Source: JAJFUI01 sp963754135
GTDB taxonomy: Bacteria > Planctomycetota > Planctomycetia > Pirellulales > Thermoguttaceae
NCBI GenBank assembly: GCA_963754135.1
Contig: CAVWEY010000003.1
Coordinates: forward strand, 2,170,001-2,234,000
DNA length: 64,000 nt
Reading direction: 5' to 3'
Shown here: positions 1 through 10,519 of the stretch, piece after piece
Layout of the letters: each line of letters opens with the position of its first letter
Numbering within the stretch: the first letter of the stretch is position 1
The notes under the pieces: generated by a model
What the model saw: only the letters and a program-made list of their open reading frames with translations
Database searches by the model: none
Told to the model about the DNA's origin: nothing
Made by a program: the position numbers and the translations under genes

Positions 1-2624
1 CCGCGTCGAGCGGGGCCGCCGCGTTGCGAGCGTTCTGCGTGGTTGCCAAGTCGGCGAAGTCCTTGAACTTCAGCAGCAGCCCCCATTGGCTCGACTGCAC
101 GATCCGCTTCGGCGTCACGCCGAGCGCGGAGGTGTCGATGGCGTCGAAGGTCCCTTCGATGTGGCCGGCCGAGGCGAGGAGATAGCCCCAGGACGGTCCG
201 CCGGGCGTGGTCTTACTGAGCGCCAGCGTGCCGCCCAATTGCAGCGTGTCGGAGACGACGATCCGGTCGCACTGGCCGGCGTCGGCCAACTCGACCTCGA
301 ACCGGCTGCCGGAGTCGAGCCGGAGGTTGCCGGCGAAGCTCAACGTGCCGATTGAGTGGCCGGGAGCCAAGAGCGAGCCGGCCAGCAACTGCGTTTCGGG
401 GGCACAGATCAGTCCGTTGCCCACCAGGCTCATGCCGTTGCCGATCGGCAGCGTGCCGTCGGTTTCAAGCGTGCCGTCGACGGAGATTTGCCGGTGGATC
501 AAGAGCGAGCCGGCGGTGAAGGAGAGGACGCCGCCGGACATAATGTCGAGGTTCTCGGCCTCCAGCGTGCCGCCGGTCAGGCGGACGGCCGACTGGCCGC
601 CGATCCAGACGGTTCCACCCGCCGAGAGCCGCCCGCCGTCTTCGACCAGGACGGCGGCCGTGCCGCCGGTGACCCAATCGTTGCGGGTGGGCACGTCATC
701 GTCGCTCTGCATCCAGCCGCCGATGAAGGCGTCTTGTTGGACGTTGAGCGTGCTTTGCGGGCCGGAGACGACCAGGGCGCCGGCCGAGCCGTCAAAGCCG
801 GCAACGGTCAGATACCGGCACGCCGCCGAGGCGCCGTCGCGGACTGCCAGTGCGCCCTGGCCGGAGACGCCGACCCACAGGCTGTTGGCGACCTGCCAGA
901 GCGAGCCGGCGCCGACCAATTGCACGGCCCCCTGGGCACCGGGCTCGTCGCCGATATATCCGTAGCCCGAGTAGGCGGTAGCCTGGTTCTGGATGAGCAT
1001 GGCGCCGGTGCCGGAGGAGCCGACGACCAGTGTTCCGCCGTAGAACTGGAGCTGGGTGCCGGGGTCGGTCAGTTCGACCTGCCCATTGGAGCCAGCCTCG
1101 GAGCCGACGTAGAAGGTGGATTCGCCGCCGGGACCGCCCAGCAGCCGGGCGCCCTGGCTGAGCGAGAGCGCGCCGGCGCCCTGGTAGCCGACGCAGAAAT
1201 CGTTTTGCAGTTGCCACGAGGTCCCGTTGCCCTGGAGGGTGACGGTTCCCGACGAGCCGGGCCGGTAGCCCAAGTAGCCGCCGTAGGAGGTGATCGTGGC
1301 GCCGCTGTCGGCCGAGAGTGTGCCCGTGCCGTATTCGCCCACGTCGATGTCGCCGCCGACGGCGAGCCGGGCTTGCGGGCCGGAGACGGTCACGGCGCCC
1401 ACGTCGGTCGGCTTCAGGCCCACGACCATGTGCCCGGTGTCTTCCTCGGTGGCCACCCCGACGTTGAACTGCGTGGGCTGACCGGCGCTCTGTATCGTCA
1501 GCCAGCCCTCGTTGGTGTATAAAGACGGATCGGCGCCGACCACGGCCAGGGCGTCCTGCGCTTCGACCCAATCCAGCAGGGCGTCGACGTCCGACTGAGA
1601 GACTTCTCCCAGGAACGTCCGGCCGCCGGCGGTGACGCTCCACGACTGGCCGTCGGCCAGCGCCATGTTCGGGGCCGAATAGACGGTTCCCGCGCCAACG
1701 GCCGTCAAGCCGCCGCCGCCCAGCGGGGCTTCGAGATAGGTCGTGTAGCGGGTGGCGTCGTCCTTGTGGGCCGACTCCAGCAGGGCCACCGCGGAGATTC
1801 CCATGCCGCTGGCGCTGAGCGGATCATCGCCGCCGTACTTCTGCAGCGCCGCAAGCACCTTGCTCTCAATCTGCTGGACGCTCTTGGTTCCTTTCTGGAC
1901 GATGCCGATCGAGACGTGGAAGGACGTGACCTCATCGTATTTCTTGGTTACGCCGGAGAGGCCCGAGGCGAGGTCGTCGGCCAGGTCCTGGGTCGCGTCT
2001 CTTTGATCCTGCCGGGCGCCGCCGGACGGCGAAGTCTCGAAGTCGTAGGTGAAGGTACTGATTCTTGGTGACCACGAGCGAGCCGTTGGCGAAATTGTTG
2101 ATTGCAAACGGCTGCCAGTTGTTGGCCACGCTCTGCAAAGCGGCCTGGACGTCGGCCGTGGTTGTGCCGCTTTGGAAGGTAATGTTCCGGGCCAGCGAGA
2201 TGTGATAGTCCGACGGGGAGTACAACACGAAGCTCCCTTCCTTGCCGTACTGGAAGCGGACGGCGTACCCGGCCTCGCCTTTTCTTCGCGTCACCGAGAC
2301 GATGATCGAGGGATGGGCCATGGCCTGGTCGAGCAATCCCTCGAAGATGGCGTCCACGCCGGTCTCGATCTCTTGCACGCCGGCCGCGTTGAGCTTGGCG
2401 CCGGCAAAACAGTCCGCCGGCGGCGGGGGCAGGTCGTCGGCATCGGCCGGCCACGGGCCGGCGCAGAACACGAACCAGACGGCCACCAGAAAGAGCGCCC
2501 GGCCGCCGGCTAAAGCCGGAACGGCGAACCACGCTCTCCGCCGGCCTCGTTCCCACGCTCCGCGTGGGAACAGAAGGTCTCGACGCTCTGCGTCCTTGGA
2601 AAAGCTACGCACCGGCCACCTCAT
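1..2624 (-). CDS. beta-strand-repeat (autotransporter-like) surface protein, C-terminus beyond window
   Basis: The reading frame runs off the left edge, so the C-terminus is missing. Translation shows a hydrophobic leader (about residues 30-50), an unrecognised N-terminal domain, then about 600 residues of Gly/Ser/Thr-rich repeats built on motifs such as YLGYRPGSSGTVTLQGNG and YIGDEPGAQGAVQLVGAG. These resemble autotransporter-associated beta-strand repeats that fold as a beta-helix, and I infer an exported surface protein. A frameshift near 2057 separates the N-terminal frame (ends at 1932) from the repeat frame (NQ then TFTYDFET). The start is uncertain: the ATG at 2624 precedes a GTTCCCACG palindrome (2549-2571) that is translated as FPRGAWERG, so the original 5' end may have been altered by repeat insertion. 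Confidence 0.6.
2549..2571. repeat. GTTCCCACG...CGTGGGAAC palindrome
   Basis: Perfect 10-bp arms around a 3-base loop. It is read through by the first gene as FPRGAWERG. A sister copy lies at 27329-27357. Confidence 0.85.
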
Positions 2625-2758
2625 GCGGCCACGAGGACGTGGATTTGAAAAAACTCCCGGGAAGGCGCCAAAGGGGGTATTATCCCTATCGTGCAACTAA
2701 TCCGCACAATGCAACGTTTCCCACCGACCGCGTATCTTTCGCCCAATTGCACCGTGCC

Positions 2759-2817
2759 GTAGGACGGATTTCCCAATCCGTTCGGCTTTCGGGGACAGAT
2801 TGGGAAATCCGTCCTAC
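2759..2817. repeat. paired GTAGGACGGATTT inverted repeat
   Basis: Two short palindromic arms (GTAGGACGGATTTCCCAATC and its complement) form a hairpin of about 59 bp. The same architecture recurs at 8251-8310 and 48488-48545, which defines a dispersed family. It lies in the 439-bp gap between the first gene and the toxin-antitoxin pair; I see nothing else convincing in that gap. Confidence 0.85.
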
Positions 2818-3063
2818 GAAGGCCGGTCAACTTGCCCGGCGCAGAATGCCGGAGCGCCGCCGAGGATAGGCAATTTCCAAGGGACATTGCCGCTATTGTC
2901 GGGGGCATCGTGTTGATTCTCAAGTCCAAGACGAAATCCTGATTTCAAATTGACCCACCACCAAAACTGATTATCCGCGGACGGGCAATTGACCGAAGCG
3001 CACGTCCAGACTACACTTGAAGTGGAGGCGCGCCAGACTGATCGCCGGCTGCAGGAGGTAAGT

Positions 3064-3291
3064 ATGACACAATCGCTCACCCAAGTATTTCAGAAGGCAT
3101 CTCAACTGCCCGAGAGCCTGCAAGACCAGGTTGCACAAGAACTTCAAGAGGTCCTGGAGGATGTCGAATCAGAGCGCCACTGGGACAAGACTTTGGCGGA
3201 TTCTCAGGACCAACTGGATCGGCTCGGCCAGAAGGCCCTTGAAGAGTACCGGGCTGGCAAGACCAGGGAAATGGGATTCGACGAGCTTTGA
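3064..3291 (+). CDS. putative antitoxin of a RelE/ParE-type pair
   Basis: A 75-aa acidic, helical protein whose stop codon overlaps the start of the next small gene. The ATG at 3064 is preceded by GGAGG six bases upstream, which decides the start over longer in-frame options. The C-terminus (ALEEYRAGKTREMGFDEL) looks like the flexible neutralising tail of ParD/RelB-like antitoxins. Family assignment rests mainly on size and on the coupled toxin-like partner; no DNA-binding motif is obvious. Confidence 0.6.
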   Translation: MTQSLTQVFQKASQLPESLQDQVAQELQEVLEDVESERHWDKTLADSQDQLDRLGQKALEEYRAGKTREMGFDEL

Positions 3292-3557
3292 AATCACACC
3301 TCACGGACGACTTCACTCGCTGCTTCCGAAAGGCGCCGAAACGGGTACAGCGGCTTGCCAAGAAGAATTATCGCCTGTGGAAGCGGGACTCTTCTCATCC
3401 CAGCCTTCAATTCAAGTTTGTCGGGAGAAGGCTTCCGGTGTACGCCGTCAGAGTGGGAATTGGCTGGCGCGCCTTGGGATTGATGGAAGGGGATACGGTG
3501 GTGTGGTTCTGGATCGGCCCTCACGCCGAGTATGACAGCCTCATTCGTCGGATGTGA
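3288..3557 (+). CDS. RelE/ParE-family toxin-like protein
   Basis: An 89-aa basic protein starting at TTG 3288, overlapping the preceding stop by 4 bp. The pattern FRKAPKRVQRLAKKNYRLW, then LQFKFVGRRLPVYAVRVGIGWRALG, then VVWFWIGPHAEYD matches the RelE/ParE/HigB fold (two helices then beta strands with Arg-rich turns). By family it would be a ribosome-dependent mRNA endonuclease or gyrase inhibitor; which of these cannot be decided from sequence. It forms a toxin-antitoxin operon with the gene before it. Confidence 0.65.
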   Translation: MKSHLTDDFTRCFRKAPKRVQRLAKKNYRLWKRDSSHPSLQFKFVGRRLPVYAVRVGIGWRALGLMEGDTVVWFWIGPHAEYDSLIRRM

Positions 3558-3569
3558 CGAGGGTGTGAC

Positions 3570-5283
3570 TCACCCCTGCGCCACCGGCCGCGGGGCGTTG
3601 ATGATCTGCTCGATCGCCGCGAGCAACTGGTCCAGCCGGAACGGCTTATAGAGGATGGCCTGCACGCCCGCCTGCCGGGCCTTGACGATCGAGTGGCCGG
3701 GGTCCCAGCCGAAACCCGTCATCAACACCAACGGCGCGAAGTCCATCAACTCCTGCAACTTCAGCAGGAACTCGTAGCCGGTCATGTCGGGCAGGCGGAT
3801 GTCGGCGATCAGCACGTCGTACTCCCCCTCCGCCAGGCTGCGGACCATGTAGAGGGCCTCGGCGCCGTCGTGGGCGGTCTCGACCACGCAGCCGTACCGC
3901 TCCAGGAGGTTGTGGGCGGCGCTGCGGACGTGCTCGTCGGCGTCAGTCACCAGAATCCGCCGGCCGCGGAGCAAGGGCCGCTCCTCGACCTGCATCGTCG
4001 ACGGCAGGGCCTGGCTGGGGGCCATTTTCTGCCCCACCTTCTGGATCACCTGCTTGATGTCCCGCGCAGTTCCGCAGGATGCGTTGCAGCCGCTCGACCA
4101 CCTCCGGCTCGTGGCCGATGTACCGCTCCATCACGCTCACCGCGTCGTTGAGGATTTCGTCGACCGGTAGGGCCACGGCGCTGTGGATGGCCTCGACGCT
4201 TTCGGCGGCGGTGTTGACCTTCTCCGCCGCCAGCAGCTCGAGGGTGTTCAGCGCCGCCGCCACCTCACGGCAGAAGATCTCCAGGAATTGCAGGTCGCTC
4301 TCCGAAAACGCCCGCGGCTCGGGACTCTCCACGTTGAAGGTGCCGATCACCGTGTCGTGCAGCAGCAAGGGGACCGTCAAGGAGCTTCTCCCCCCTTTGA
4401 CGCCCGGCAGGTAGAGCGGGTCTTCGGTCGTGTCTTCGCAGAGGTAGCTCTTGCCGGTGGCGGCCACGAAGCCCGTCACGCCGTTGTTCTGCGGCTGGGC
4501 GTAGAGCACGCGGGCGGCGGCCTCCGGGTCCATGCCCAGCTCCAACAGCGGCTCCAGCCGGCCCGTCTTCTGGTCCAGCAGGCGGAGTTCGACCACGTCA
4601 AAATGGAGCAGGTCGTGGGTGAAGTGGAGGATGTTCGACTTGAGCAGATCGATGCGGTCCTGGACCGCCATGTGGGTGATTTCGGCGGGGGCGAGATCGG
4701 CCAGTTCCATGCCCGCCTGGTGAATGGCCGCCATCTTCTGCTGCTGGTGGACTTCGGCGGTGACGTCGCGGACGTTGACGATCAGGTGCCGCGGCGGGCT
4801 GCCCACCTCGTGCAACGGCGCGGCGTGGACGTGATAGTAGTGGTTCTCGCCGCTGCGGAGAGTCGAACTGGTGGCCGCTCCGGTGGCCAGCGCCGTGTGG
4901 AACGGACAGAAATCGGGACCGAGAATCTCCGGACTGCCCAGCACCGTGTAAAAGTTGGCGCCGATCACGGCCTGGCAGTCGGACCACTCGCGCAACCGGC
5001 CGTTGCACCAGACGATCGAATTGTCGCTGTCCAGCAGCACCACGCCGTCCGGCATGCCGTCGAGAATCTGCTCGTTCCGCAGCAGGTTGCCGATCTGCAA
5101 CGCCTCCTGCAGGTACTCGGAGGAGACGTACACGCCGTCAAACTGCTCGCGGGTGAAATGGGCCAGCGCCCGCAGCGGGTTCGACGCCACCACCACGTCG
5201 CGCGATGCGGCGGCGCAGGCCAGGAGTTGCTCCGCGTCTTCGCGGGAACTGCAAACCAGGAGGATTCTAGGCTTTGCTGTCAA
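3570..5283 (-). CDS. PAS-GAF-receiver hybrid regulator (frameshifted)
   Basis: Domains in order: a short N-terminal receiver-like region (ILLVCSSREDAEQLL), a PAS region (ILDGMPDGVVLLDSDNSIVW), a GAF domain (SNILHFTHDLLHFDVVELRLL to the VPLLLHDTVIGTFNVESPE segment) and a C-terminal CheY-like receiver with the phospho-acceptor Asp in DVLIADIRLPD and the conserved Lys in LYKPF. No kinase core is present. The receiver sits in another frame; the frames join near 4063 (ILRNCA / RDIKQVIQ), so I read this as one gene with an indel. The start is uncertain; TTG 5283 is closest to the conserved beginning. It probably receives phosphate from a separate kinase. Confidence 0.7.
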
Positions 5284-5636
5284 ATCGACGCTGCTCCGAC
5301 GCCACCACCGGCGCAACCCCTATTATACGGGGATCGCGGCCGTCAAACAACCGCTTTTCCAGGCCGCTATGCCCCTTGTCTTGGATCGGCCCGCCACTGC
5401 CGTCGGATTCATCGCCGCTTGCCCGAAGTACGCGGCTTCTGCCCCCAAAAGAGTCTTGCGCACACCGCAACTTCGGCACACCAGCTACGTCCGGAATGTC
5501 CCACTGTCCGACGCTGGCCCATCCGGCATGACCGCTAAGAGGCACACGCCGGCCGGCCGCCCACCTACGCCAAGGCCGCCGCGGGCTGAAGCCGGCGACG
5601 GCCGAAGGCCGATGCCCTTTGCAGGAGGATCGAAGC
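5284..5636. other. intergenic gap, nothing recognised
   Basis: About 350 bp of GC-rich DNA between divergent genes. It presumably holds promoters for both, but I find no clear promoter, RNA or repeat. Confidence 0.4.
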
Positions 5637-5890
5637 ATGTGGCGGGCCTTGTTCCTGGCGATCGGGTTCTTCGTGATGCTCTTGGGCGTGGAGTGCCTGG
5701 GCGTGGAGCGCGTGACGCTGAAGATGCGCGACGAACCGCCGGCCCCGATCTCGCCTTTCGACACCGAACCGAAGACGGGCACCCAGAAGGAGATCGCCCC
5801 CCTCCCTGGGCCCCCTGGAGTCTGCTCTCCTCCGGCGCGGTGATGTGTCTCTACTCCTTCACCATTCCCCGGCGAGTGGCGGGGGGCTGA
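5637..5890 (+). CDS. small two-helix membrane protein, planctomycete type (frameshifted)
   Basis: ATG 5637 follows GGAGG at a good distance. The N-terminus MWRALFLAIGFFVMLLGVE is one membrane helix, followed by a conserved-looking acidic linker (DEPPAPISPFDTEPKTG). A second helix, PWAPWSLLSSGAVMCLYSF, ending IPRRVAGG, lies in the next frame, so an indel occurs in the C-rich tract near 5806. Joined, the protein is about 84 aa with two membrane segments. I recall similar small proteins in planctomycetes; the function is unknown. Confidence 0.6.
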
Positions 5891-5904
5891 AATCATCCCC
5901 GCCT

Positions 5905-7137
5905 TCATTTTCCCGCCGCGTAGCGCTGCGGGTTACTGTTGAACCGCGCCTGGGTGTCCGCGCTGGAGAACATGTACAGCCGCCCGTCATACGTCGCGCA
6001 GTAGGCCGGCTGGCCCGCCACCGTGCGGTTCTGGTCCACCCGGAGCACGGGATCGCTGCCGGAATTGACCGGCGCGAAGGCATCCGGATGGGCCAGGAAC
6101 TGCTCCCGCTGCCGGGCGCCGGAAAGGCGATAGATGCACCCCTTGTGGACCACCGTCCAGCGCAGGTCGCCCGGCACCCAACGGCCGTTGCTGACCAATT
6201 CCACCGGGCAGTATCCGCCCAGCGCCACCGGCGGAACGGCCACGTCGTCGGGTCTGGCAGGCGGTTCGGCCGTCGCATAGGCCGCCGGCTCCACGCGATC
6301 GGTCTGCCAGTCGGGCGGGGCCGAGGCGATCGAATCGGCACGGTAGGCGCCGGGCAGAGCGGCGTTCCGCTCCGGCTCCAGCCGGCCCACCGGTGAAACC
6401 ACGCTGCCGGGCCACGTGGGCCGGGCGGCAGGCGGTGTTGCGGTTTCGTCGGGCAGGTTGCCAACCTGCCCCGCGCTCGGCGCCGCGACGACGGCCGGTT
6501 GCCGGTTCTCACGCCATGCGCCCGGTTGCGGTGACGGAACGCTCGGCGTCGTGGTTGCTTTCTCCCTCGGTTTGGGCACGTCAGGAGGGGTGGCGGGCTG
6601 TTTCGCCGGCGGCTCGGCGCTTGGCTGTGGCTGCTCAGCCGGCCGGGGCGGCGGCGGCCGCGTCACGTCCGGCTCCGGCGGCAACCCCGGCAAGCCTTCG
6701 CCGGGAGCAGGCATCGACGGCCCTTCTCCGCCCGGCGGCGGTTGCCCCGGCTGATTGCCCGGCAGCAACAGACCTTCCGGCGGAACGATCCCGCCCGGCG
6801 GCAACGGCTCCGGCTCGGACTTGGCCGGCGCAGGGGTAACAGGCGTCGGCGTGGCGGCCTTCGGCAGCGTCACCTCCTTTTGGCCCTCCGGCGTCGGAAT
6901 GACCTCCTTGCCGACGCCGCCCGGGTTGATCCGCTCCGGCAGCTTTTCGTCGTCCGGCCATTCCCGCCAGTGCGTCGGGAAATGGCCCCAGCCTCTGACA
7001 TTCGGTATACAGCAGTTGGGGCAGGGCCGGGGGTATTGGAGTTGCCGTTCGGCCCAGCTCGCGCCGGACCACCACCCCACGATCATGACCGCTGCCGCCA
7101 GCGCCACTCCTCGTGCCAGCCAATGCCAACGTTTCAT
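5905..7137 (-). CDS. secreted proline-rich protein with C-terminal YHS-like region
   Basis: 410 aa. Residues 1-29 form a signal peptide (RGVALAAAVMIVGWWSGASWA). Next comes a short Cys-containing segment (CPNCCIPN), then about 200 residues of Pro-rich low complexity. The C-terminal 110 residues (from GGYCPVELVSNGRW) contain two YHS-like units, each with a Cys/Tyr core and the RLYMFSS / IYRLSG pattern seen in metal-associated YHS domains. I infer an extracytoplasmic protein. A 21-bp palindrome (6451-6471) is read in frame as AGQVGNLPD inside the linker. It stands 41 bp downstream of the export gene and may be co-transcribed. Confidence 0.65.
   Translation of the reverse strand: MKRWHWLARGVALAAAVMIVGWWSGASWAERQLQYPRPCPNCCIPNVRGWGHFPTHWREWPDDEKLPERINPGGVGKEVIPTPEGQKEVTLPKAATPTPVTPAPAKSEPEPLPPGGIVPPEGLLLPGNQPGQPPPGGEGPSMPAPGEGLPGLPPEPDVTRPPPPRPAEQPQPSAEPPAKQPATPPDVPKPREKATTTPSVPSPQPGAWRENRQPAVVAAPSAGQVGNLPDETATPPAARPTWPGSVVSPVGRLEPERNAALPGAYRADSIASAPPDWQTDRVEPAAYATAEPPARPDDVAVPPVALGGYCPVELVSNGRWVPGDLRWTVVHKGCIYRLSGARQREQFLAHPDAFAPVNSGSDPVLRVDQNRTVAGQPAYCATYDGRLYMFSSADTQARFNSNPQRYAAGK
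6451..6471. repeat. GGGCAGGTTG palindrome inside a coding region
   Basis: A perfect 10-bp inverted repeat with a single-base loop, translated as GQVGNLP in the proline-rich linker of the surrounding protein. Confidence 0.8.
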
Positions 7138-7177
7138 GCTGCTGCGTCCTTCATATTAGTTTCCATTACGGAAAGCC

Positions 7178-8233
7178 CTAGAAGCTCCGGAGCTGGTTGT
7201 ATGCGCGGCCCATGGTCTGGGCGCTGCGGACGAAGGAGGTGCCCAGCGAGCCAATGCCCAGCATCCGCTCCACCGGCGCCGTCAACTTCGACAGGTAATT
7301 GTTGAACGCCACCAGGTTGTCCTCGGCGATAAACACCCGGTCGCCCGGCATGATCTGATAGTTCGTGGCGGTCGAGCCGCCCTTGGCGATCGCCTCGTAA
7401 TCGACCGGCAGAATCTGCTCGCAACCGAACCCGCCCGGCGCCGGCCGGGCGATCCAGATCTGCGCGCTGGAGACCTGCGACAGGCCGTTGATGGCGCTTA
7501 AGGCGTCCAGCACCGTGTCGTTGCCCGTGCTCGGCACCCGCCGGACGTTGTCCCCAATGCCCGCCCCTTCCGTAATCACGTAAAACACCTTGCTGTTGAA
7601 CTGCCGCACGTCGACTGAAACCTCGGGCGTATCGAAATACTGGGCCAGGTGCTTCTGCAAGTCCAGGCGGATTTCCGTCACCGTCTTGCCGGCCACGTGT
7701 AGCACGCCGTATTGTTTCAAATTGACCGTGCCGTCCGGGCCGACCAGGAACTCGCCGGTCAGCGGGGCGGTGCCGGCGGTGCGGGCCAACTGCACCGAGA
7801 CCTCCGGCTTCTGCAACACCTCCTCCAGCTTGTGGCGGATCACGTCGGCCGCCTGCTCGACGGTCATCCCCGCCACCCGCACCCGGCCATAGGCCGGCCC
7901 GAGCGTGACGATCCCCTCTCCCTCGACGAGGAAGAAGCCGTCCAGCGGCTGGTCGAAGAGCGTGCCCACCGCCCGGATTTGCAGCACGTCGTAGATGTCG
8001 ATGCGATAGGGGGACAACGGAACCATCTTCAGCATTTCGATCACCAACAGGTCGGGCGGTTCGACCCGGTAGGCGGGCTGCGAGATCATGCTCAATTCCC
8101 GCGGCGGCTCCAGTTCCGGCGGGCACGGCTGCTGCAACGACGCGTCGTAGTAGTCCACGGCATGACAGCCGGCCACGCTCGCGCACGGCGCCGCCAAAGA
8201 GAACCAGAGAGCGGGCAAGCAAATTCTGGTCAT
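7178..8233 (-). CDS. polysaccharide biosynthesis/export lipoprotein (Wza-like)
   Basis: 352 aa from ATG 8233. The leader ends in a lipobox (SVAGC, Cys 23), so it is probably an outer-membrane lipoprotein. The region YRIDIYDVLQIRAVG through EGEGIVTLGPAYGRVRVAGMT is the Poly_export domain. It is followed by SLBB-like segments (FLVGPDGTVNLKQYGVLHVAG; FYVITEGAGIGDNVRRVP). This is the family of outer-membrane polysaccharide channels. No wzc or glycosyltransferase cluster is visible nearby, so the exported polymer is unknown. The next gene (5905-7137) is 41 bp downstream on the same strand. Confidence 0.8.
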   Translation of the reverse strand: MTRICLPALWFSLAAPCASVAGCHAVDYYDASLQQPCPPELEPPRELSMISQPAYRVEPPDLLVIEMLKMVPLSPYRIDIYDVLQIRAVGTLFDQPLDGFFLVEGEGIVTLGPAYGRVRVAGMTVEQAADVIRHKLEEVLQKPEVSVQLARTAGTAPLTGEFLVGPDGTVNLKQYGVLHVAGKTVTEIRLDLQKHLAQYFDTPEVSVDVRQFNSKVFYVITEGAGIGDNVRRVPSTGNDTVLDALSAINGLSQVSSAQIWIARPAPGGFGCEQILPVDYEAIAKGGSTATNYQIMPGDRVFIAEDNLVAFNNYLSKLTAPVERMLGIGSLGTSFVRSAQTMGRAYNQLRSF

Positions 8234-8250
8234 TGCTGGTTCCGTTGGCA

Positions 8251-8310
8251 CGTAGGACGAGTTTTCCAACTCGTCCCGTATTTGGGACGAGTTGGAAAAC
8301 TCGTCCTACG
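8251..8310. repeat. paired GTAGGACGAG inverted repeat
   Basis: A 60-bp hairpin just upstream of the export gene start, same family as 2759-2817. The rest of the 399-bp gap (8234-8632) shows nothing firm. Confidence 0.85.
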
Positions 8311-8632
8311 AGACTGGCTTCGTTGGGAACGCGGGCGTTAATTTGGGAAGCATTCGTGTTCTGCGCAATCCACCCGCAGAATCCGCCCAAATAACGCCGT
8401 CGGAATAATCGGCAAAGTTGAGCGGAGACTTGCCCCGTTTTCCGCGAGAAACCAAGAAAGACACACCAGTAGCGGCGGGTATCGCCGCAAGTGGCACGTG
8501 GGCAGACTGCCACACGCTCGGAGCCGGCAGGCTGCCCTTGGCGGTGGGCAGTGCCGCGAAGCACTTTGCGTGTTATAATTCTCCTGTTGTTTGTTCAAAG
8601 GAGAGATAGTCTTCTTTTGAGAGGAGTGTTCC

Positions 8633-9028
8633 GTGGCCAAGACGCCTGAGAGACCTGACGATACCCCCCCTACCCCTCCCGCGCTAGAGATGAGCGGCGA
8701 GCCTGTCGGACAGACCGCGCCGCAGCCCCAACGGGTGCAAGTGGAAATTGACGACTCGAAGGTGATGGCGCTTTACGCCAATTTCTGCCGCGTGACCGGC
8801 ACGCCGGAAGAGTTGATCATCGACTTCGGCTTAAATCCCCAGCCGTTCGGCATCCCGGCGCATCCGATCCCGGTCACGCAGCGGATCATCACCAACTTCT
8901 ACACGGCGAAGCGGATGCTGCACGCCCTGAACTTGACCATTCAGCGGCATGAAGCCACCTTCGGCGTGCTGGAGACGGACGTGCAGAAGCGGGTCCGGCC
9001 CGGCGTCCAGCAGCAAGTCCGCGGCTAA
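8633..9028 (+). CDS. DUF3467 family protein
   Basis: 131 aa, starting at GTG 8633 behind GAGGAG. After a Pro-rich N-terminus the segment VMALYANFCRVTGTPEELIIDFGLN and the later RIITNFYTAKRMLHALN match the DUF3467 family (small proteins of about 100-130 aa, function unknown). The 3' end overlaps the convergent E3 gene by 4 bp. Confidence 0.75.
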   Translation: MAKTPERPDDTPPTPPALEMSGEPVGQTAPQPQRVQVEIDDSKVMALYANFCRVTGTPEELIIDFGLNPQPFGIPAHPIPVTQRIITNFYTAKRMLHALNLTIQRHEATFGVLETDVQKRVRPGVQQQVRG

Positions 9029-10444
9029 GTTCGTTTAGGCCTGTAGAGGTCCGTGGCCGTTCCGAGTTGCACTTCCGCCGCGCCGCCGAGGGTTTCGCTA
9101 AGCGTCGGATGGGGATGGATGATCTCGGCCAAGTCGCGGATCGAGCAGCCCATCTCGATCGCCAAGACGGCCTCGCTCACGAGGTCGCCGGCGCCGCAGC
9201 CGACGATGCCGCATCCCAGGACGCGCTCCGACTCGGGGTCGATGATCCACTTGGCCAGGCCGTCTGTGCGGCCGATGGCCTGGGCCCGTCCACTGGCCGC
9301 CCAAGGGAACTGGGCCACCTCGATCTGGGCGTCCCGCCGCTTTGGCCTCGGTTTCGGTCAATCCGGCCCAGGCGATTTCTGGATCGGTGAAGACCACCGC
9401 GGGGATGGCCTGCGGCGCGAAGCTCGCGTCCTTGCCCGAGAGCGCCTCGACGGCGATCTTGCCCTCGTGCGACGCCTTGTGGGCCAACATCGGCTGCCCG
9501 GCCACGTCGCCGATGGCCAGAATGTGTGGGTCGGCCGTGCGGCGCCGGCCGTCGACGACGATGAAGCCGCGGCCGTCGGTTTGGGCCTGCGTCTTCTCCA
9601 GCCCCAGGCCGTCGCTGTTGGGCCGCCGGCCAACGCACAGCAGCACGCGGCCGAACCGCTGCACCTTTTCCGGCACGTCTCCCTCGAACGTGACTTCGAT
9701 AGAATCCTTGCGGCCAGCCAGGGCGGCGACCTTGGCGCCCAGGTAGATCGCCGCGAACTCGCCCTGAAGCCTCTTCTGCAACGGCCGGACCAGGTCGCGG
9801 TCCACGCCGGGCAGCAGCCCGTCGGTCATTTCGACCACGGCGACCTTGCTCCCCAGGGCGGCATAGACGCTGCCCATTTCCAGCCCGATGTAGCCGCCGC
9901 CGACGACCAGCAGCGACTCGGGCACGTCGGGCAACTCCAGCGCCCCGCTGGAATCCATCACCCGCGGCGTGGGCAGCTCAAAGGCCGGCATCCGCGTCGG
10001 GCGGGAGCCCGTGGCCACGATGCAGTGCTCGAAGGTGAGCCGGTCGTCCGCCGGCGGATTGCCGTCGACCGCCTCCAACTTGAGCGTCTGGGAATCCTCG
10101 AACGCCGCCCGGGCGCGGATCACCTGGACCTTCCGCCGGCCGCTCAATTGCTTCAACCCGGCGGCCAACGTGGCAATGACCTTCTCCTTCCGCGCCCGCA
10201 GCGCGTCGAGATCGACGGCCGGCGGCGGGAAAGAGACGCCCCAGCGGCCCAGTTGCTTGGCTTCGGCCATCACTTTGGCGACGTGCAGCAGGGCCTTCGA
10301 GGGGATGCAGCCGCGCAACAGGCACGTGCCGCCCAGGCGGGATTCCAGATCGACCAGGGTGACGTTCATGCCCAGGTCGGCGGCCAGAAAGGCGGCGGCG
10401 TATCCGCCCGGCCCGCCGCCAAGGACACAAAGTTGAGTCTTCAT
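9025..10444 (-). CDS. lpdA: dihydrolipoyl dehydrogenase (E3), frameshifted
   Basis: Oxidises the dihydrolipoyl group of E2 using FAD and NAD+. The FAD motif GGGPGGY is near residue 9, the redox pair is Cys41/Cys46 in GTCLLRGC, and the NAD motif VVGGGYIGLEMG is central. The C-terminal His-Glu dyad HPHPTLSE is present but in a different frame: the frames join near 9335 (KAAGR / DAQIEVAQFPW). The full-length protein would be about 470 aa, normal for the family. The E2 gene lies 75 bp upstream on the same strand. No E1 gene is in the window. Confidence 0.85.
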
Positions 10445-10519
10445 GGTAGGGTTCAGGGTTCAGGGTTCAGGGTTCAGGCTGCCGTTCTCTCATTGCCTGA
10501 ACCCTGAACCCTTTGATCT

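Noticed and set aside
356..1522. Long plus-strand ORF opposite the repeat protein
   Set aside because: It is the mirror of a coding frame with strong GC bias; no domain, start signal or homology pattern. The minus frame shows clear beta-strand repeats.
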